A DNA stretch of 64,000 nt from Mediterraneibacter glycyrrhizinilyticus. Its GTDB lineage: Bacteria; Bacillota; Clostridia; Lachnospirales; Lachnospiraceae. Of the stretch, positions 18,027 to 27,138 are shown in pieces. Position 1 is the stretch's first letter; each line of letters opens with the position of its first letter. A program made the translations under genes and the position numbers. The notes below the pieces were generated by a model. That model was not told where the DNA came from and did not search any database. It saw only the letters and a program-made list of their open reading frames with translations. The stretch spans positions 186,001 through 250,000 of the forward strand of contig NZ_JADMSO010000003.1 of NCBI RefSeq assembly GCF_015560805.1, given 5' to 3'.

Positions 18027-19355
18027 ATGAATAAACCAGTAGTTGCGATCGTGGGCAGACCGAACGTAGGAAAGTCCACCTTATTTAATGTATTGGCGGG
18101 AGAGATGATCTCCATTGTCAAAGATACACCGGGAGTGACCCGGGACCGGATCTATGCGGATGTCTCATGGCTGGATCGGGAATTTACACTGATCGATACC
18201 GGAGGGATCGAACCGGAGAGCCGGGATATTATTTTGTCCCAGATGCGGGAGCAGGCGCAGATCGCGATCGATACGGCGGATGTCATCATTTTCATCACTG
18301 ACGTTCGTCAGGGCTTGCAGGATGCGGATTCTAAAGTGGCAGACATGCTCCGCCGTTCGGGAAAACCGGTGATCCTGACTGTGAACAAAGTGGATAACTT
18401 TGACAAATTTATGCCGGATGTGTATGAATTTTATAATCTGGGCATCGGAGATCCGGTTCCGATCTCCGCGTCTTCCCGCCTGGGACTCGGCGATATGCTG
18501 GATGCGGTATGCGCACATTTCCCGGAGAAGACCGAGGAAGAGGAAGAAGACGAGCGTCCGAGGATCGCGATCGTCGGGAAACCGAATGTAGGCAAATCTT
18601 CGATCATCAATAAGCTGGTCGGAGAAAACCGCGTGATCGTATCGGATATCGCGGGCACGACCCGGGATGCGATCGATACGGATGTGGTGCACGACGGGAA
18701 AGAATATATTTTCATCGATACGGCAGGACTGCGGCGGAAGAATAAGATCAAAGAGGAACTGGAGCGTTACAGCATTATCCGGACTGTGACCGCTGTGGAA
18801 CGTGCGGATGTGGTCTTGATGGTGATCGACGCCGTGGAGGGTGTGACCGAACAGGATGCAAAGATCGCAGGGATCGCACATGAGCGGGGAAAAGGAATCA
18901 TTATTGTAGTCAACAAATGGGACGCCATTGAGAAAAATGACAAGACGATGCGCGAGTACGAATCGAAAGTACGTCAGATCCTTTCGTTTATGCCGTATGC
19001 AGAGATCATGTATGTGTCGGCAAAGACCGGGCAGCGTCTCCACAAATTGTACGATATGATCGATATGGTGATCGCAAACCAGACGCTGCGTGTGGCAACC
19101 GGTGTGCTCAATGAGATCATGACGGAAGCCGTTGCGATGCAGCAGCCGCCGTCAGATAAGGGAAAACGTCTGAAATTGTACTATATTACACAGGTAGCCG
19201 TGAAACCGCCGACGTTTGTGATCTTTGTCAATGACAAAGAACTGATGCATTTTTCTTATACGCGGTATCTGGAAAATAAGATCCGTGAAGCATTCGGATT
19301 TCGTGGGACATCTTTGAAATTCTTTATACGTGAGAGAAAGGAAAAGGAGCAGTAA
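18027..19355 (+). CDS. der: Ribosome-associated GTPase Der (EngA)
   Basis: A 442-residue essential GTPase with two GTPase domains in tandem and a C-terminal KH-like domain. The first P-loop is [11 protein letters not shown] (about 10-20) with DTPGVTRDR, and the second is [11 protein letters not shown] (about 180-190) with [11 protein letters not shown] and DTAGLR. Both NKxD motifs are visible (NKVD, NKWD). Der acts in 50S subunit assembly. It is followed 6 bases later by plsY, so the two are probably co-transcribed. Confidence 0.97.
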   Translation: MNKPVVAIVGRPNVGKSTLFNVLAGEMISIVKDTPGVTRDRIYADVSWLDREFTLIDTGGIEPESRDIILSQMREQAQIAIDTADVIIFITDVRQGLQDADSKVADMLRRSGKPVILTVNKVDNFDKFMPDVYEFYNLGIGDPVPISASSRLGLGDMLDAVCAHFPEKTEEEEEDERPRIAIVGKPNVGKSSIINKLVGENRVIVSDIAGTTRDAIDTDVVHDGKEYIFIDTAGLRRKNKIKEELERYSIIRTVTAVERADVVLMVIDAVEGVTEQDAKIAGIAHERGKGIIIVVNKWDAIEKNDKTMREYESKVRQILSFMPYAEIMYVSAKTGQRLHKLYDMIDMVIANQTLRVATGVLNEIMTEAVAMQQPPSDKGKRLKLYYITQVAVKPPTFVIFVNDKELMHFSYTRYLENKIREAFGFRGTSLKFFIRERKEKEQ

Positions 19356-19361
19356 AAAGTT

Positions 19362-19994
19362 ATGGAACGAGTCATCTGTCTATTGATCGGATATGTGTTC
19401 GGTCTGTTCCAGACCGGATATATCGTCGGAAAGATCAAGCATATTGATATACGCAAGCAAGGAAGCGGAAATGCGGGTTCCACCAACGCCGTGCGCGTGA
19501 TGGGATGGAAAGCCGGAGCCATGACATTTGCCGGAGACGTTCTGAAATGTGTGCTGGCGGTACTGCTTGTCCGATATTTATATCGTGATACGGATATGAC
19601 GCTGCTTCTCGGGATGTACGCCGGATTTGGAGCGACGCTTGGACATAATTTTCCGTTTTATCTGAAATTTAAAGGCGGAAAAGGGATCGCAGTGCTGGCA
19701 GGGCTTGTCGTTTCCACCGGATTTTTGCTCGTGCCGGTTCCGCTTGCGGCATTTCTGATCGCAGTGATCTTTACGCGGTACGTCTCTCTCGGATCTTTAC
19801 TTGCGGCAACGATGTTTTTTCTAGAAATCGTGTTGTTTGGGGTACAGGGAAATCTGGATCTTGGCGCGAAATATCTGCCGGAATTATATCTGCTTGCCGG
19901 TGTGATCATGGCGCTTGCATGGATACGGCACCGGGAGAATATAAAGCGGCTTCTTGCGGGCGAAGAGAACCGGTTTGGCTCAAAAAAGAAATAA
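19362..19994 (+). CDS. plsY: Glycerol-3-phosphate acyltransferase PlsY
   Basis: A 210-residue integral membrane enzyme that transfers an acyl group from acyl phosphate (made by PlsX) to glycerol 3-phosphate. The three conserved loops are GSGNAGSTNAVRVMG, GHNFPFYLKFKGGKGIA and, later, a short WIRHRENIKRL tail motif. Around five hydrophobic helices are visible. It is co-oriented with gpsA, which supplies the glycerol 3-phosphate substrate, 31 bases downstream. The pairing completes a phosphatidic acid route with plsX at 7346. Confidence 0.95.
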   Translation: MERVICLLIGYVFGLFQTGYIVGKIKHIDIRKQGSGNAGSTNAVRVMGWKAGAMTFAGDVLKCVLAVLLVRYLYRDTDMTLLLGMYAGFGATLGHNFPFYLKFKGGKGIAVLAGLVVSTGFLLVPVPLAAFLIAVIFTRYVSLGSLLAATMFFLEIVLFGVQGNLDLGAKYLPELYLLAGVIMALAWIRHRENIKRLLAGEENRFGSKKK

Positions 19995-20025
19995 ATGAAC
20001 AGAGGAGTGCAAAAGGAGAACGAAT

Positions 20026-21045
20026 ATGGCAAATGTAGGTGTGATCGGCGCCGGAAGCTGGGGGACGGCGCTGTCGGTTTTGTTGCATGACAATGGACAT
20101 CAGGTGACGATCTGGTCCATCGACCCGGAAGAAGTGAAGATGCTCGCCGAAGAACGGGAGCACAAGAAGAAGCTTCCGGGCGTAAAACTTTCGGAAGATA
20201 TGGTGATCACAGGCAATCTGGAGGCGGCAGTGCATGAAAAAGATGTTCTTGTACTTGCGGTTCCGTCTCCGTTTACACGAGCGACTGCGAAAAAGATGGC
20301 TCCGTATATCGTGGAGGGACAGATCATTGTGGACGTGGCAAAGGGAATCGAGGAGGATACGCTTCTGACCCTTTCCGAGCAGATCCGTCAGGAGATTCCG
20401 CAGGCGGATGTGGCGGTATTGTCCGGTCCGAGCCATGCGGAGGAAGTGGGAAGAAAACTTCCGACAACCTGTGTGATCGGCGCATCCACGCGAAAGACCG
20501 CGGAATATCTGCAGGAATTGTTTATCAGCAAGGTGTTCCGTGTCTATACAAGTCCGGACATTCTTGGAATCGAACTGGGAGGCTCCCTGAAAAATGTGAT
20601 CGCGCTTGCGGCGGGAATCGCAGACGGACTCGGTTATGGAGATAATACGAAAGCAGCGCTGATCACGAGAGGAATTGCGGAGATCGCGCGCCTCGGTGTG
20701 AAGATGGGCGGACAGATCCAGACATTTACCGGGCTGACCGGGATCGGAGATCTGATCGTAACCTGCGCGAGTGTACACAGCAGAAACCGCAGAGCCGGTT
20801 ATCTGATCGGCCAGGGAAAGAATATGAAAGAAGCAATGGACGAAGTGCAGATGGTCGTGGAGGGCGTTTACTCCGCAAAAGCAGCGGCAAAGCTTGCGGA
20901 AAAATATGATGTCTCCATGCCGATCGTTACACAGGTCAACGCCGTTCTTTTCGACGGAAAGAACCCGGCGGAAGCGGTGGATGAACTGATGCAGAGAGAA
21001 TCCAGAAGCGAACACGATTCCCTGCCGTGGCCGGAAGAAAAATAG
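20026..21045 (+). CDS. gpsA: Glycerol-3-phosphate dehydrogenase [NAD(P)+]
   Basis: A 339-residue GpsA that reduces dihydroxyacetone phosphate to glycerol 3-phosphate for phospholipid synthesis. The Rossmann loop is VGVIGAGSWGTAL at the N-terminus. SGPSHAEEVGRKLPT and the catalytic stretch GGSLKNVIALAAGIADG with GDNTKAALITRGIAEI are family signatures. The ATG follows AAAAGGAGAACGA. plsY lies upstream and spoIVA downstream, an order common in spore-forming Clostridia. Confidence 0.96.
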   Translation: MANVGVIGAGSWGTALSVLLHDNGHQVTIWSIDPEEVKMLAEEREHKKKLPGVKLSEDMVITGNLEAAVHEKDVLVLAVPSPFTRATAKKMAPYIVEGQIIVDVAKGIEEDTLLTLSEQIRQEIPQADVAVLSGPSHAEEVGRKLPTTCVIGASTRKTAEYLQELFISKVFRVYTSPDILGIELGGSLKNVIALAAGIADGLGYGDNTKAALITRGIAEIARLGVKMGGQIQTFTGLTGIGDLIVTCASVHSRNRRAGYLIGQGKNMKEAMDEVQMVVEGVYSAKAAAKLAEKYDVSMPIVTQVNAVLFDGKNPAEAVDELMQRESRSEHDSLPWPEEK

Positions 21046-21103
21046 AGAATAAACCCTCTTGTTTTTGCATACATTGGTATCAGCAGAACAAGGGGGTATT
21101 TTT

Positions 21104-22576
21104 ATGGATTCATTTCAGCTATACAAAGATATGAACGCGCGTACGAACGGGGAAATTTATATCGGAGTAGTCGGACCGGTGCGGACAGGCAAGTCAACCT
21201 TTATCAAACGTTTTATGGATCTGCTCGTGCTTCCGAACATAACCGATGAACATGCCAGAGAACGTACAAAAGACGAACTCCCGCAGTCGGCGTCCGGCAC
21301 GACGGTGATGACGACCGAGCCGAAATTTGTGCCGAAAGAAGCGGCGGCAGTCCGGCTGACGGAAGATCTGGAAGTGAAAGTGAGGCTGATCGACTGTGTC
21401 GGATTTATGGCGGAGGGGGCATCGGGACATATCGAAAATGATCAGGAGCGACAGGTAAAAACACCGTGGTTCGACTATGAGATCCCGTTTACAAAAGCGG
21501 CTGCGATCGGCACGCAGAAAGTGATCCATGATCATTCGACGATCGGGATCGTTGTCACGACAGACGGGAGCATCGGGGAACTGCCTCGGGAAAATTATGT
21601 GGCGGCGGAAGAAAAGACCGTGCGGGAACTGCAGTCGATCGGAAAGCCGTTTCTGATTCTTTTGAACTGTAAAAAGCCGTACACCGAGGAGGCAAAAGCG
21701 CTGCAGAGGTCGCTGGAGGAAAAATACGGCGTTTCGGTTGTCGCGCTCAATTGTGAACAGATGAAAGTGGAAGATATTCATGAGATCATGCGCAGGGTCC
21801 TTTATGAATTTCCGGTTTCCGAGGTCGCTTTTTATTTGCCGAAGTGGGTGGAAATGCTGTCCATCGAGCATCCGATCAAACAGGAACTTCTGCATACGGT
21901 GCAGAATCTGATGCAGCAGCTTCAGGACATCCGGGGAGCGGTGAGAGGGATACCGAAACAGGAAACGACATACATAGAGAAAATCGCGGTGGAAAAGATC
22001 GAGATGGGAACCGGAAATGTTACGGTACGGATCCAATTTGCAGAAAAATTTTACTATGAAGTGCTCAGCGAACTGACCGGAACGAAGATCCATGGGGAAT
22101 ATGAGTTGATTTCCGTTATGAAAGAGCTTGCGTCTATGAAAGAAGAATATACGCAGATCAAAGATGCATTTGCGGATGTGCGGATGAAAGGGTATGGCGT
22201 TGTGAGCCCGAAAAAAGAAGAAGTTGTGCTGGAAGAACCGGTGATCATACGGCAGGGAAATAAATATGGGGTGAAGATCCATTCGGAAGCACCGTCGATC
22301 CATATGATCCGCGCCAATATTGAGACGGATATCGCGCCGATCGTCGGGAATGAAAAACAGGCGGAAGATCTGGCTGCTTATATTAAATCGGAAAGCGAAT
22401 CGGATGAGGGCGTCTGGTCAACAAATATTTTCGGAAAATCCGTAGAAGAACTTGTAATGGACGGTATGAAAAATAAAATTCTGATGATCAACGAAGAGAG
22501 TCAGGTAAAACTGCAGGATACGATGCAGAAGATCGTCAACGACAGCAACGGCGGTCTGGTCTGTATTATTATCTGA
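21104..22576 (+). CDS. spoIVA: Stage IV sporulation protein A
   Basis: A 490-residue SpoIVA, the ATPase that polymerises on the outer forespore membrane as the base of the spore coat. The Walker A loop is GPVRTGKSTFI (about residues 24-34), and the protein ends in VCIII, the conserved C-terminal tail. Length matches the family. I choose the ATG at 21104, after AAGGGGGTATTTTT; the frame is open back to 21059, without a ribosome binding site. Its presence shows that the organism belongs to a spore-forming lineage. Expression is expected from a mother-cell promoter, which I cannot place with confidence. Confidence 0.96.
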   Translation: MDSFQLYKDMNARTNGEIYIGVVGPVRTGKSTFIKRFMDLLVLPNITDEHARERTKDELPQSASGTTVMTTEPKFVPKEAAAVRLTEDLEVKVRLIDCVGFMAEGASGHIENDQERQVKTPWFDYEIPFTKAAAIGTQKVIHDHSTIGIVVTTDGSIGELPRENYVAAEEKTVRELQSIGKPFLILLNCKKPYTEEAKALQRSLEEKYGVSVVALNCEQMKVEDIHEIMRRVLYEFPVSEVAFYLPKWVEMLSIEHPIKQELLHTVQNLMQQLQDIRGAVRGIPKQETTYIEKIAVEKIEMGTGNVTVRIQFAEKFYYEVLSELTGTKIHGEYELISVMKELASMKEEYTQIKDAFADVRMKGYGVVSPKKEEVVLEEPVIIRQGNKYGVKIHSEAPSIHMIRANIETDIAPIVGNEKQAEDLAAYIKSESESDEGVWSTNIFGKSVEELVMDGMKNKILMINEESQVKLQDTMQKIVNDSNGGLVCIII

Positions 22577-22579
22577 ACA

Positions 22580-22605
22580 GGGGAATTTCCGGAAAATTCC
22601 CCTTG
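22580..22605 (+). terminator. Weak stem-loop after spoIVA
   Basis: GGGGAATTT and AAATTCCCC pair around CCGGA immediately after the spoIVA stop. Only TTG follows, so termination would be weak; the stem abuts the next promoter. Confidence 0.5.
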
Positions 22606-22631
22606 TGAGACCGCAGGGAAAACGTTATAAT
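22603..22631 (+). promoter_or_regulatory. Sigma-A promoter for the purine nucleoside phosphorylase gene
   Basis: TTGTGA at 22603-22608 and TATAAT at 22626-22631 with a 17-base spacer. It lies 60 bases before the start codon at 22691. Confidence 0.7.
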
Positions 22632-22690
22632 GAAATGTATGGTATTTGAGGGGATTTTGGGACTTTTCGAGAAAAAGGAGAATGATACAG

Positions 22691-23512
22691 ATGAGTAAAC
22701 CGTTTGAAAAATTAAAAGCATGCTATGAATATTGCAGAACTGTGACAGATTTTCAGCCGAAAGTAGGTCTGATCCTGGGATCCGGACTTGGCAATTATGC
22801 GAGAAACATGAAGATCATATGCGAGATCCCGTACGGAGATATTCCGGAATTTCCGGTTTCGACTGTGGAGGGACATGACGGACGATTTTTATTTGGATAT
22901 ATCGGGGATGTCCCGGCGGTTGTGATGAAAGGGCGCGTTCATTATTATGAGGGATATTCGATGGAGGAAGTTGTGCTCCCGACCCGTCTGATGAAGATGC
23001 TCGGGATCGAAGTGCTGTTTCTGACGAATGCATCCGGCGGGATCAACCGTGCGTTCCATGTAGGAGATTTTATGATGATCACAGATCAGATCTCCAGTTT
23101 CGCACCATCTCCGCTGATCGGGGAAAATGTATCGGAACTGGGAGATCGTTTTCCGGATATGACCCACATTTACGATCTAAAGCTGCAGCAGTTGATCCGG
23201 GATACGGCAAAAGAAGAGCAGATCGAGATCCGTGAGGGGGTTTATCTGCAGACGACGGGACCGAACTTTGAAAGCCCGGCAGAAATCCGGATGTACGGTC
23301 TTGTGGGCGCAGATGCGGTCGGAATGAGTACGGCATGTGAGGCGATCGCCGCACGCCATGCAGGAGTCCGCGTATGCGGTATTTCCTGTATTTCGAATAT
23401 GGCAAGCGGACTTTCTGAGGAAGAACTGAGTCATTTGGATGTGCAGACGATCGCCAACAAACGGGCGGAAGAATTTGAACGGCTTGTGACAAAGGTCATC
23501 GGTAAATTTTAA
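22691..23512 (+). CDS. punA: Purine nucleoside phosphorylase (PNP-I type)
   Basis: A 273-residue trimeric-type purine nucleoside phosphorylase that splits (deoxy)guanosine and inosine with phosphate. Motifs include LILGSGLGNYA (phosphate loop), the GRVHYYEGYSMEEV stretch, TNASGGINRAFHVGDFM and GVYLQTTGPNFESPAEIRM, and GADAVGMSTACEAIAARH. The ATG at 22691 has GGAG 10 bases upstream; the ATG at 22682 would be too close. It is followed 48 bases later by an amidohydrolase, suggesting a purine salvage unit. Confidence 0.93.
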   Translation: MSKPFEKLKACYEYCRTVTDFQPKVGLILGSGLGNYARNMKIICEIPYGDIPEFPVSTVEGHDGRFLFGYIGDVPAVVMKGRVHYYEGYSMEEVVLPTRLMKMLGIEVLFLTNASGGINRAFHVGDFMMITDQISSFAPSPLIGENVSELGDRFPDMTHIYDLKLQQLIRDTAKEEQIEIREGVYLQTTGPNFESPAEIRMYGLVGADAVGMSTACEAIAARHAGVRVCGISCISNMASGLSEEELSHLDVQTIANKRAEEFERLVTKVIGKF

Positions 23513-23560
23513 GCAGAGTAATAAGGAGATTTCAGAGAAAGGACAGTAGAGAAAAGCGAT

Positions 23561-24850
23561 ATGAATACACGGATTTATAATGTGAGGATCCTCACGATGG
23601 AAGAAAACAGGTCGATTTTTCAGGGAGAAGTCTGGATCGAGGGCGATATGGTCACCTATGTGGGACAAGGTCCGGAAACAACCGGAGGAAATGTGCCGAA
23701 GTGGGATCGAGAGATCGACGGACAGGGAAATCTTCTGATGCCGGGATTTAAAAATGCCCATACCCATTCCGCAATGACATTTTTAAGATCCCACGCAGAC
23801 GACATGAAGCTGGATGACTGGCTGAACAAGCAGGTGTTTCCTGCGGAAGCAAAACTGGACGGAGAAGCGGTCTACTGGTTTACAAAGCTTGCGATCATGG
23901 AATATCTGACAAGCGGGATCACGTCGGCATACGATATGTATTTTTATATGGACGACGGCGCGCGCGCGGCAAAGGACTGTGGTTTCCGTTATGTATTTTG
24001 TGACAGCATCAATAATTTCGGCGGAACGGTCGCGCAGATGGAGAAAGATTATCTGCGGTTTAATACAGATGAAAAGAGACAGATCAGTCATCGGATCGGA
24101 TTTCATGCAGAGTATACGACGAGCAGAGAATTAATGGAAGAAGTGGCAGCTCTGGCACATAAATATCAGGCGCCGGTATCGGTGCATTGTTCCGAGACGA
24201 GAAAAGAAGTGGAAGAGTGCCGCGCACACAGCGGAATGACTCCGGTAGCGTATATGGATTCTCTGGGATTGTTTGAATACGGCGGCACTTTATTTCACGG
24301 CGTTCATATGGATGAGGATGATTTCCGTATCATTCGGGAGCGGGGAATCTATGTCGTGACGAATCCGGCATCCAACTTAAAGCTGGCGAGCGGGATCGCG
24401 CCGATCAAGCGGTATCTGGAAGAGGGAATCCCGCTGGCGATCGGAACGGATGGACCGGCAAGCAATAACTGCCTGGATATGTTCCGGGAGATGTTTTTGA
24501 CGACCGGACTGCAGAAAGCAGTTTGCGAAGATCCGGAGGCGGTTCCGGCGATCGAGGTTTTGAAGATGGCGACGACAGGAGGAGCTCATGCCATGGGGCT
24601 GTCGGAATGTGACTGTATTCAGGCAGGAAAGAAAGCCGATCTGATCCTGATCGATCTGAACCAGCCGAATATGCAGCCGCTTCGGAATCTGGAGAAAAAT
24701 CTTGTGTACAGCGGTTCCAAGCAGAATGTCAAAATGACGATGGTAGGCGGAAATGTGCTGTATCAGGATGGGGAGTTCTATCTGGATTGTCCAAAAGAAG
24801 AAATTTTTGAAAAAGCAAATGAGATCGCGCAGAAAATACTTGGAGAATAA
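23561..24850 (+). CDS. Amidohydrolase, MTA/SAH deaminase-like
   Basis: A 429-residue TRZ/ATZ-type amidohydrolase. Metal ligands are in NAHTHSAMTFLR (HxH), HAEY, HCSETRKEVEEC and the aspartate of GTDGPASNNCLDM. This order matches 5-methylthioadenosine/S-adenosylhomocysteine deaminases (MtaD) and related guanine-type deaminases. Position directly after purine nucleoside phosphorylase supports a purine nucleoside or nucleobase substrate, but I cannot tell which. The ATG at 23561 follows GAAAGGACAGTAGAGAAAAGCG. A palindromic repeat follows the stop. Confidence 0.85.
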   Translation: MNTRIYNVRILTMEENRSIFQGEVWIEGDMVTYVGQGPETTGGNVPKWDREIDGQGNLLMPGFKNAHTHSAMTFLRSHADDMKLDDWLNKQVFPAEAKLDGEAVYWFTKLAIMEYLTSGITSAYDMYFYMDDGARAAKDCGFRYVFCDSINNFGGTVAQMEKDYLRFNTDEKRQISHRIGFHAEYTTSRELMEEVAALAHKYQAPVSVHCSETRKEVEECRAHSGMTPVAYMDSLGLFEYGGTLFHGVHMDEDDFRIIRERGIYVVTNPASNLKLASGIAPIKRYLEEGIPLAIGTDGPASNNCLDMFREMFLTTGLQKAVCEDPEAVPAIEVLKMATTGGAHAMGLSECDCIQAGKKADLILIDLNQPNMQPLRNLEKNLVYSGSKQNVKMTMVGGNVLYQDGEFYLDCPKEEIFEKANEIAQKILGE

Positions 24851-24853
24851 GCG

Positions 24854-24898
24854 TACCCAAAGCGAACACTTTTGTATTGAAAGTGTTCGCTTTGGGTA
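24854..24898. repeat. Palindromic repeat, copy 2, after the amidohydrolase
   Basis: A perfect 19-bp inverted repeat: TACCCAAAGCGAACACTTT at 24854-24872 pairs with 24880-24898 around a 7-base loop. The arm is the same as that at 15158-15176. No T-run follows. Confidence 0.9.
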
Positions 24899-24937
24899 AG
24901 GAAAATTGAGGGAGAATCGTGAAAGGGGTACGAATGA

Positions 24938-25399
24938 TTGAAAGCAGCAATATTTACGATCAATACGAGAATGTATAAAGAGAAGAAAAACAGTTCGGAG
25001 AGTGCGGTATTAACGCGGTTGTTGGAACAGGTTGGTCTGGAAGTGAAATCGGGAGTGCTTCCGGAGGACCGCGCAGTTGTCTCGGCGGTGATGCGGCAGC
25101 TTTCCGAAAACGGTTCGGTCCAGCTGATCCTGACGGTTGGGGCGAACGGATTTCTGAAAAGGGACTGTGCGCCGGAAGCGGTGGAAGACGCGGCGGAACG
25201 CCTGCTCCCGGGGATACCGGAGCAGATGCGCGCTTATAATATGCGTTATTCCAAGAAAGTGATGCTGGACCGGTCCCAGGCAGGGATATGCAGCGGCACG
25301 GTGATGCTGAATCTTCCGGCAAGTCCGAAACTGGCGAAAGAGGGATTAGAGTATGTACTGCCGCAGATCATACAGGTGATGGAGACGTTGAATTTATGA
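24938..25399 (+). CDS. MoaB/Mog-like molybdopterin-binding domain protein
   Basis: A 153-residue single-domain protein resembling MoaB/MogA. The pattern is a MoCF-like sheet start, then LILTVGANGFLKRDCAPEAVEDAAER, which corresponds to the GGTG...RD.TPEA motif of the family, then GTVMLNLPASPKLAKEGLEYVLP. The second glycine-rich position is GANGF rather than GGTGL, so activity in molybdenum cofactor assembly is uncertain. No other moa or mog genes lie nearby. The start is the ATG at 24938, though its upstream ribosome site (AAAGGGG) is a little distant. The next gene overlaps its stop. Confidence 0.75.
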   Translation: MKAAIFTINTRMYKEKKNSSESAVLTRLLEQVGLEVKSGVLPEDRAVVSAVMRQLSENGSVQLILTVGANGFLKRDCAPEAVEDAAERLLPGIPEQMRAYNMRYSKKVMLDRSQAGICSGTVMLNLPASPKLAKEGLEYVLPQIIQVMETLNL

Positions 25400-26106
25400 T
25401 GCGGGTTACTTATTTGAGCCACAGCGGCTTTTTGGTGGAGATGGATGACGCTTGTTTTTTGTTTGACTATTATAAAGGAGAAATTCCCGATATAGACAGA
25501 GAAAAACAGCTATTTGTTTTTGTAAGCCATGGGCATTACGATCATTATAAAAAGGAAATTTTCCGATTGGCGGAAAGAGAAAAAGAGACGTATTATATTC
25601 TTCCGGAGGAAATCAAAATTCCAAAAGAACCAAAAGTGAAACTTTCGGAGGATCGTCTGATCTTGACGGTACCGGGAGGAGAGTATGAAGCGGCAGGCTG
25701 TAAGATCCGGACTTTGCGTTCCACAGATGAGGGTGTAGCGTATCTTGTTTCGTACCGGGGAAAGAGGATCTACCATGCCGGAGATTTGAACTGGTGGCAT
25801 TGGGAGGAAGAGGAAGAGCCGTTCAACCGAATGATGCGCCGTAATTATCAGAGAGAGATCGATAAGCTGGATCATATGGAGATCGACGCGGCGTTTGTTC
25901 CGGTGGATCCAAGACTGGGGGAGCAGTACTGTTGGGGATTGGATTATTTTATGCGGCAGACAAGGACGAAAAATGTATTTCCGATGCATTTTTGGGGAGA
26001 ATATGAAATTTTTGACCGGCTGGATTCGGAGGCGTGTACCGAAGCATATCGGGAACGTATGATCCGAATTGAGCGGGAGGGGCAGATTTTTGATCTGGAA
26101 AGGTGA
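25396..26106 (+). CDS. MBL-fold metallo-hydrolase
   Basis: A 236-residue metallo-beta-lactamase-fold protein. The metal motif HGHYDH (HxHxDH) follows a short N-terminal sheet (MRVTYLSHSGFLVEM). A second ligand region is IYHAGDLNWWHW, and the C-terminus has PMHFWGEYE. The fold is shared by many hydrolases and the substrate is unknown. The start ATG overlaps the previous gene's TGA (ATGA), so translation is likely coupled; another in-frame ATG lies at 25399. RNase HI begins 6 bases after the stop. Confidence 0.88.
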   Translation: MMRVTYLSHSGFLVEMDDACFLFDYYKGEIPDIDREKQLFVFVSHGHYDHYKKEIFRLAEREKETYYILPEEIKIPKEPKVKLSEDRLILTVPGGEYEAAGCKIRTLRSTDEGVAYLVSYRGKRIYHAGDLNWWHWEEEEEPFNRMMRRNYQREIDKLDHMEIDAAFVPVDPRLGEQYCWGLDYFMRQTRTKNVFPMHFWGEYEIFDRLDSEACTEAYRERMIRIEREGQIFDLER

Positions 26107-26112
26107 AGAAAC

Positions 26113-26622
26113 ATGCAGGTGAAATTATATACCGACGGCGCGGCAAGAGGCAATCCGGACGGACCGGGCGGATACGGCGCTGTGTTGGAGTATGTGGATA
26201 CGAAAGGCGTACTGCATACGAAAGAACTTTCGCAGGGGTATGTGCGGACGACGAATAACCGGATGGAGCTCTCCGCAGTGATCGCAGGATTGGAAGCGTT
26301 GAACCGTCCCTGTGTCGTGGAGATTTATTCGGATTCCAAATATGTCGTGGATGCGTTTAACCAGCACTGGATCGACGGGTGGCTGAAAAAGGGATGGAAA
26401 CGCGGGAAAAATGAACCGGTGAAAAATGTGGATCTCTGGAAACGGCTGCTTGCGGCAAAGGAGAAGCATCAAGTGACATTCCACTGGGTAAAAGGACATG
26501 CCGGTCATCCGCAGAACGAGCGGTGTGATGAACTGGCAACGACAGCGGCAGACGGAAATGCACGGATCGTGGACGAGGGACTTGAAAAAAAGATTGGACA
26601 AACAGCAGGAATCAGCGTATAA
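26113..26622 (+). CDS. rnhA: Ribonuclease HI
   Basis: A 169-residue RNase HI that removes RNA from RNA-DNA hybrids. Catalytic carboxylates are visible in [12 protein letters not shown] (first Asp), [15 protein letters not shown] (Glu), [10 protein letters not shown] (Asp) and, near the C-terminus, NERCDELA (Asp). [13 protein letters not shown] carries the conserved histidine loop. The C-terminal tail after [18 protein letters not shown] is slightly long. It is placed directly after the MBL gene and before the rnpB promoter. Confidence 0.95.
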   Translation: MQVKLYTDGAARGNPDGPGGYGAVLEYVDTKGVLHTKELSQGYVRTTNNRMELSAVIAGLEALNRPCVVEIYSDSKYVVDAFNQHWIDGWLKKGWKRGKNEPVKNVDLWKRLLAAKEKHQVTFHWVKGHAGHPQNERCDELATTAADGNARIVDEGLEKKIGQTAGISV

Positions 26623-26623
26623 T
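26594..26623 (+). promoter_or_regulatory. Sigma-A promoter for rnpB
   Basis: TTGGAC at 26594-26599 and TATAAT at 26618-26623 with an 18-base spacer. It overlaps the last codons of rnhA and points at the RNase P RNA. Confidence 0.75.
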
Positions 26624-26636
26624 ATCTTCGTGCGTT

Positions 26637-27114
26637 AAGTAAGACAGACAATCGCGGCTGTAGTTGCCGAAAGGCAGCAGACGAGGAAAGTCCGGGCTTC
26701 ACAGGGCAGGATGCCGGATAACGTCCGGTGGAGGTGACTCCAAGGCCAGTGCAACAGAAATATACCGCGTCAGCAATGAGCCGTGCAGCTTGTCTGGCAG
26801 AAAGTTTTTCCGTAAGCTTGCTTACATGGATAAGCTTTCTGCCGGGCAGGTATACGGCGAATGCCGCGTAACCGATAGCGCTTTGCGCCTCCGGTTTCTG
26901 CGGTACTTATCTGGCGTAAGGGTGGAAAGGCAGTGTAAGAGACTACCGCCTCTCTGGTAACAGCGAGGGCACATGTAAACCCCATCCGAAGCAAGACCGG
27001 AAAAAAGCAATGTGGCTGCCCGTCACGCTTTAGGTAGGTCGCTTGAGTCCGGTGGCGACATCGGACCTAGATAGATGATTGTCCAACGACATAACCCGGC
27101 TTATCGTCTTGCTT
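26637..27114 (+). ncRNA. rnpB: RNase P RNA (type A)
   Basis: The catalytic RNA of RNase P, which matures tRNA 5' ends. The 5' conserved block GAGGAAAGTCCGGGCTTC (26683-26700) and the 3' block around GGCTTATCGTCTTGCTT are present, forming the universally conserved P4 and P1 ends. Further blocks include the CAGTGCAACAGAAATA loop, GGGTGGAAAGGCAGTG and AACCCCATCCGAAGCAAGACC. P1 pairs AAGTAAGAC at the 5' end with GTCTTGCTT at the 3' end. A strong promoter lies upstream. The ends are placed from P1 and are good to a few bases. Confidence 0.96.
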
Positions 27115-27138
27115 AACCACAGAAGAGGAGAGACAGAT

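Noticed and set aside
18165-19043. A 292-codon minus-strand frame opposite der
   Set aside because: It is a shadow of the Der coding frame, with no motif or ribosome site.
19906-22303. Long minus-strand open frames of 369 codons opposite gpsA and spoIVA
   Set aside because: They lie wholly opposite well-supported genes, have no ribosome sites and read as low-quality, basic, histidine-rich protein. They are shadows of codon use on the other strand.
27079-27138. An upstream extension of the aroF frame
   Set aside because: It lies inside the conserved 3' end of rnpB, and the ATG at 27139 has a good ribosome site.
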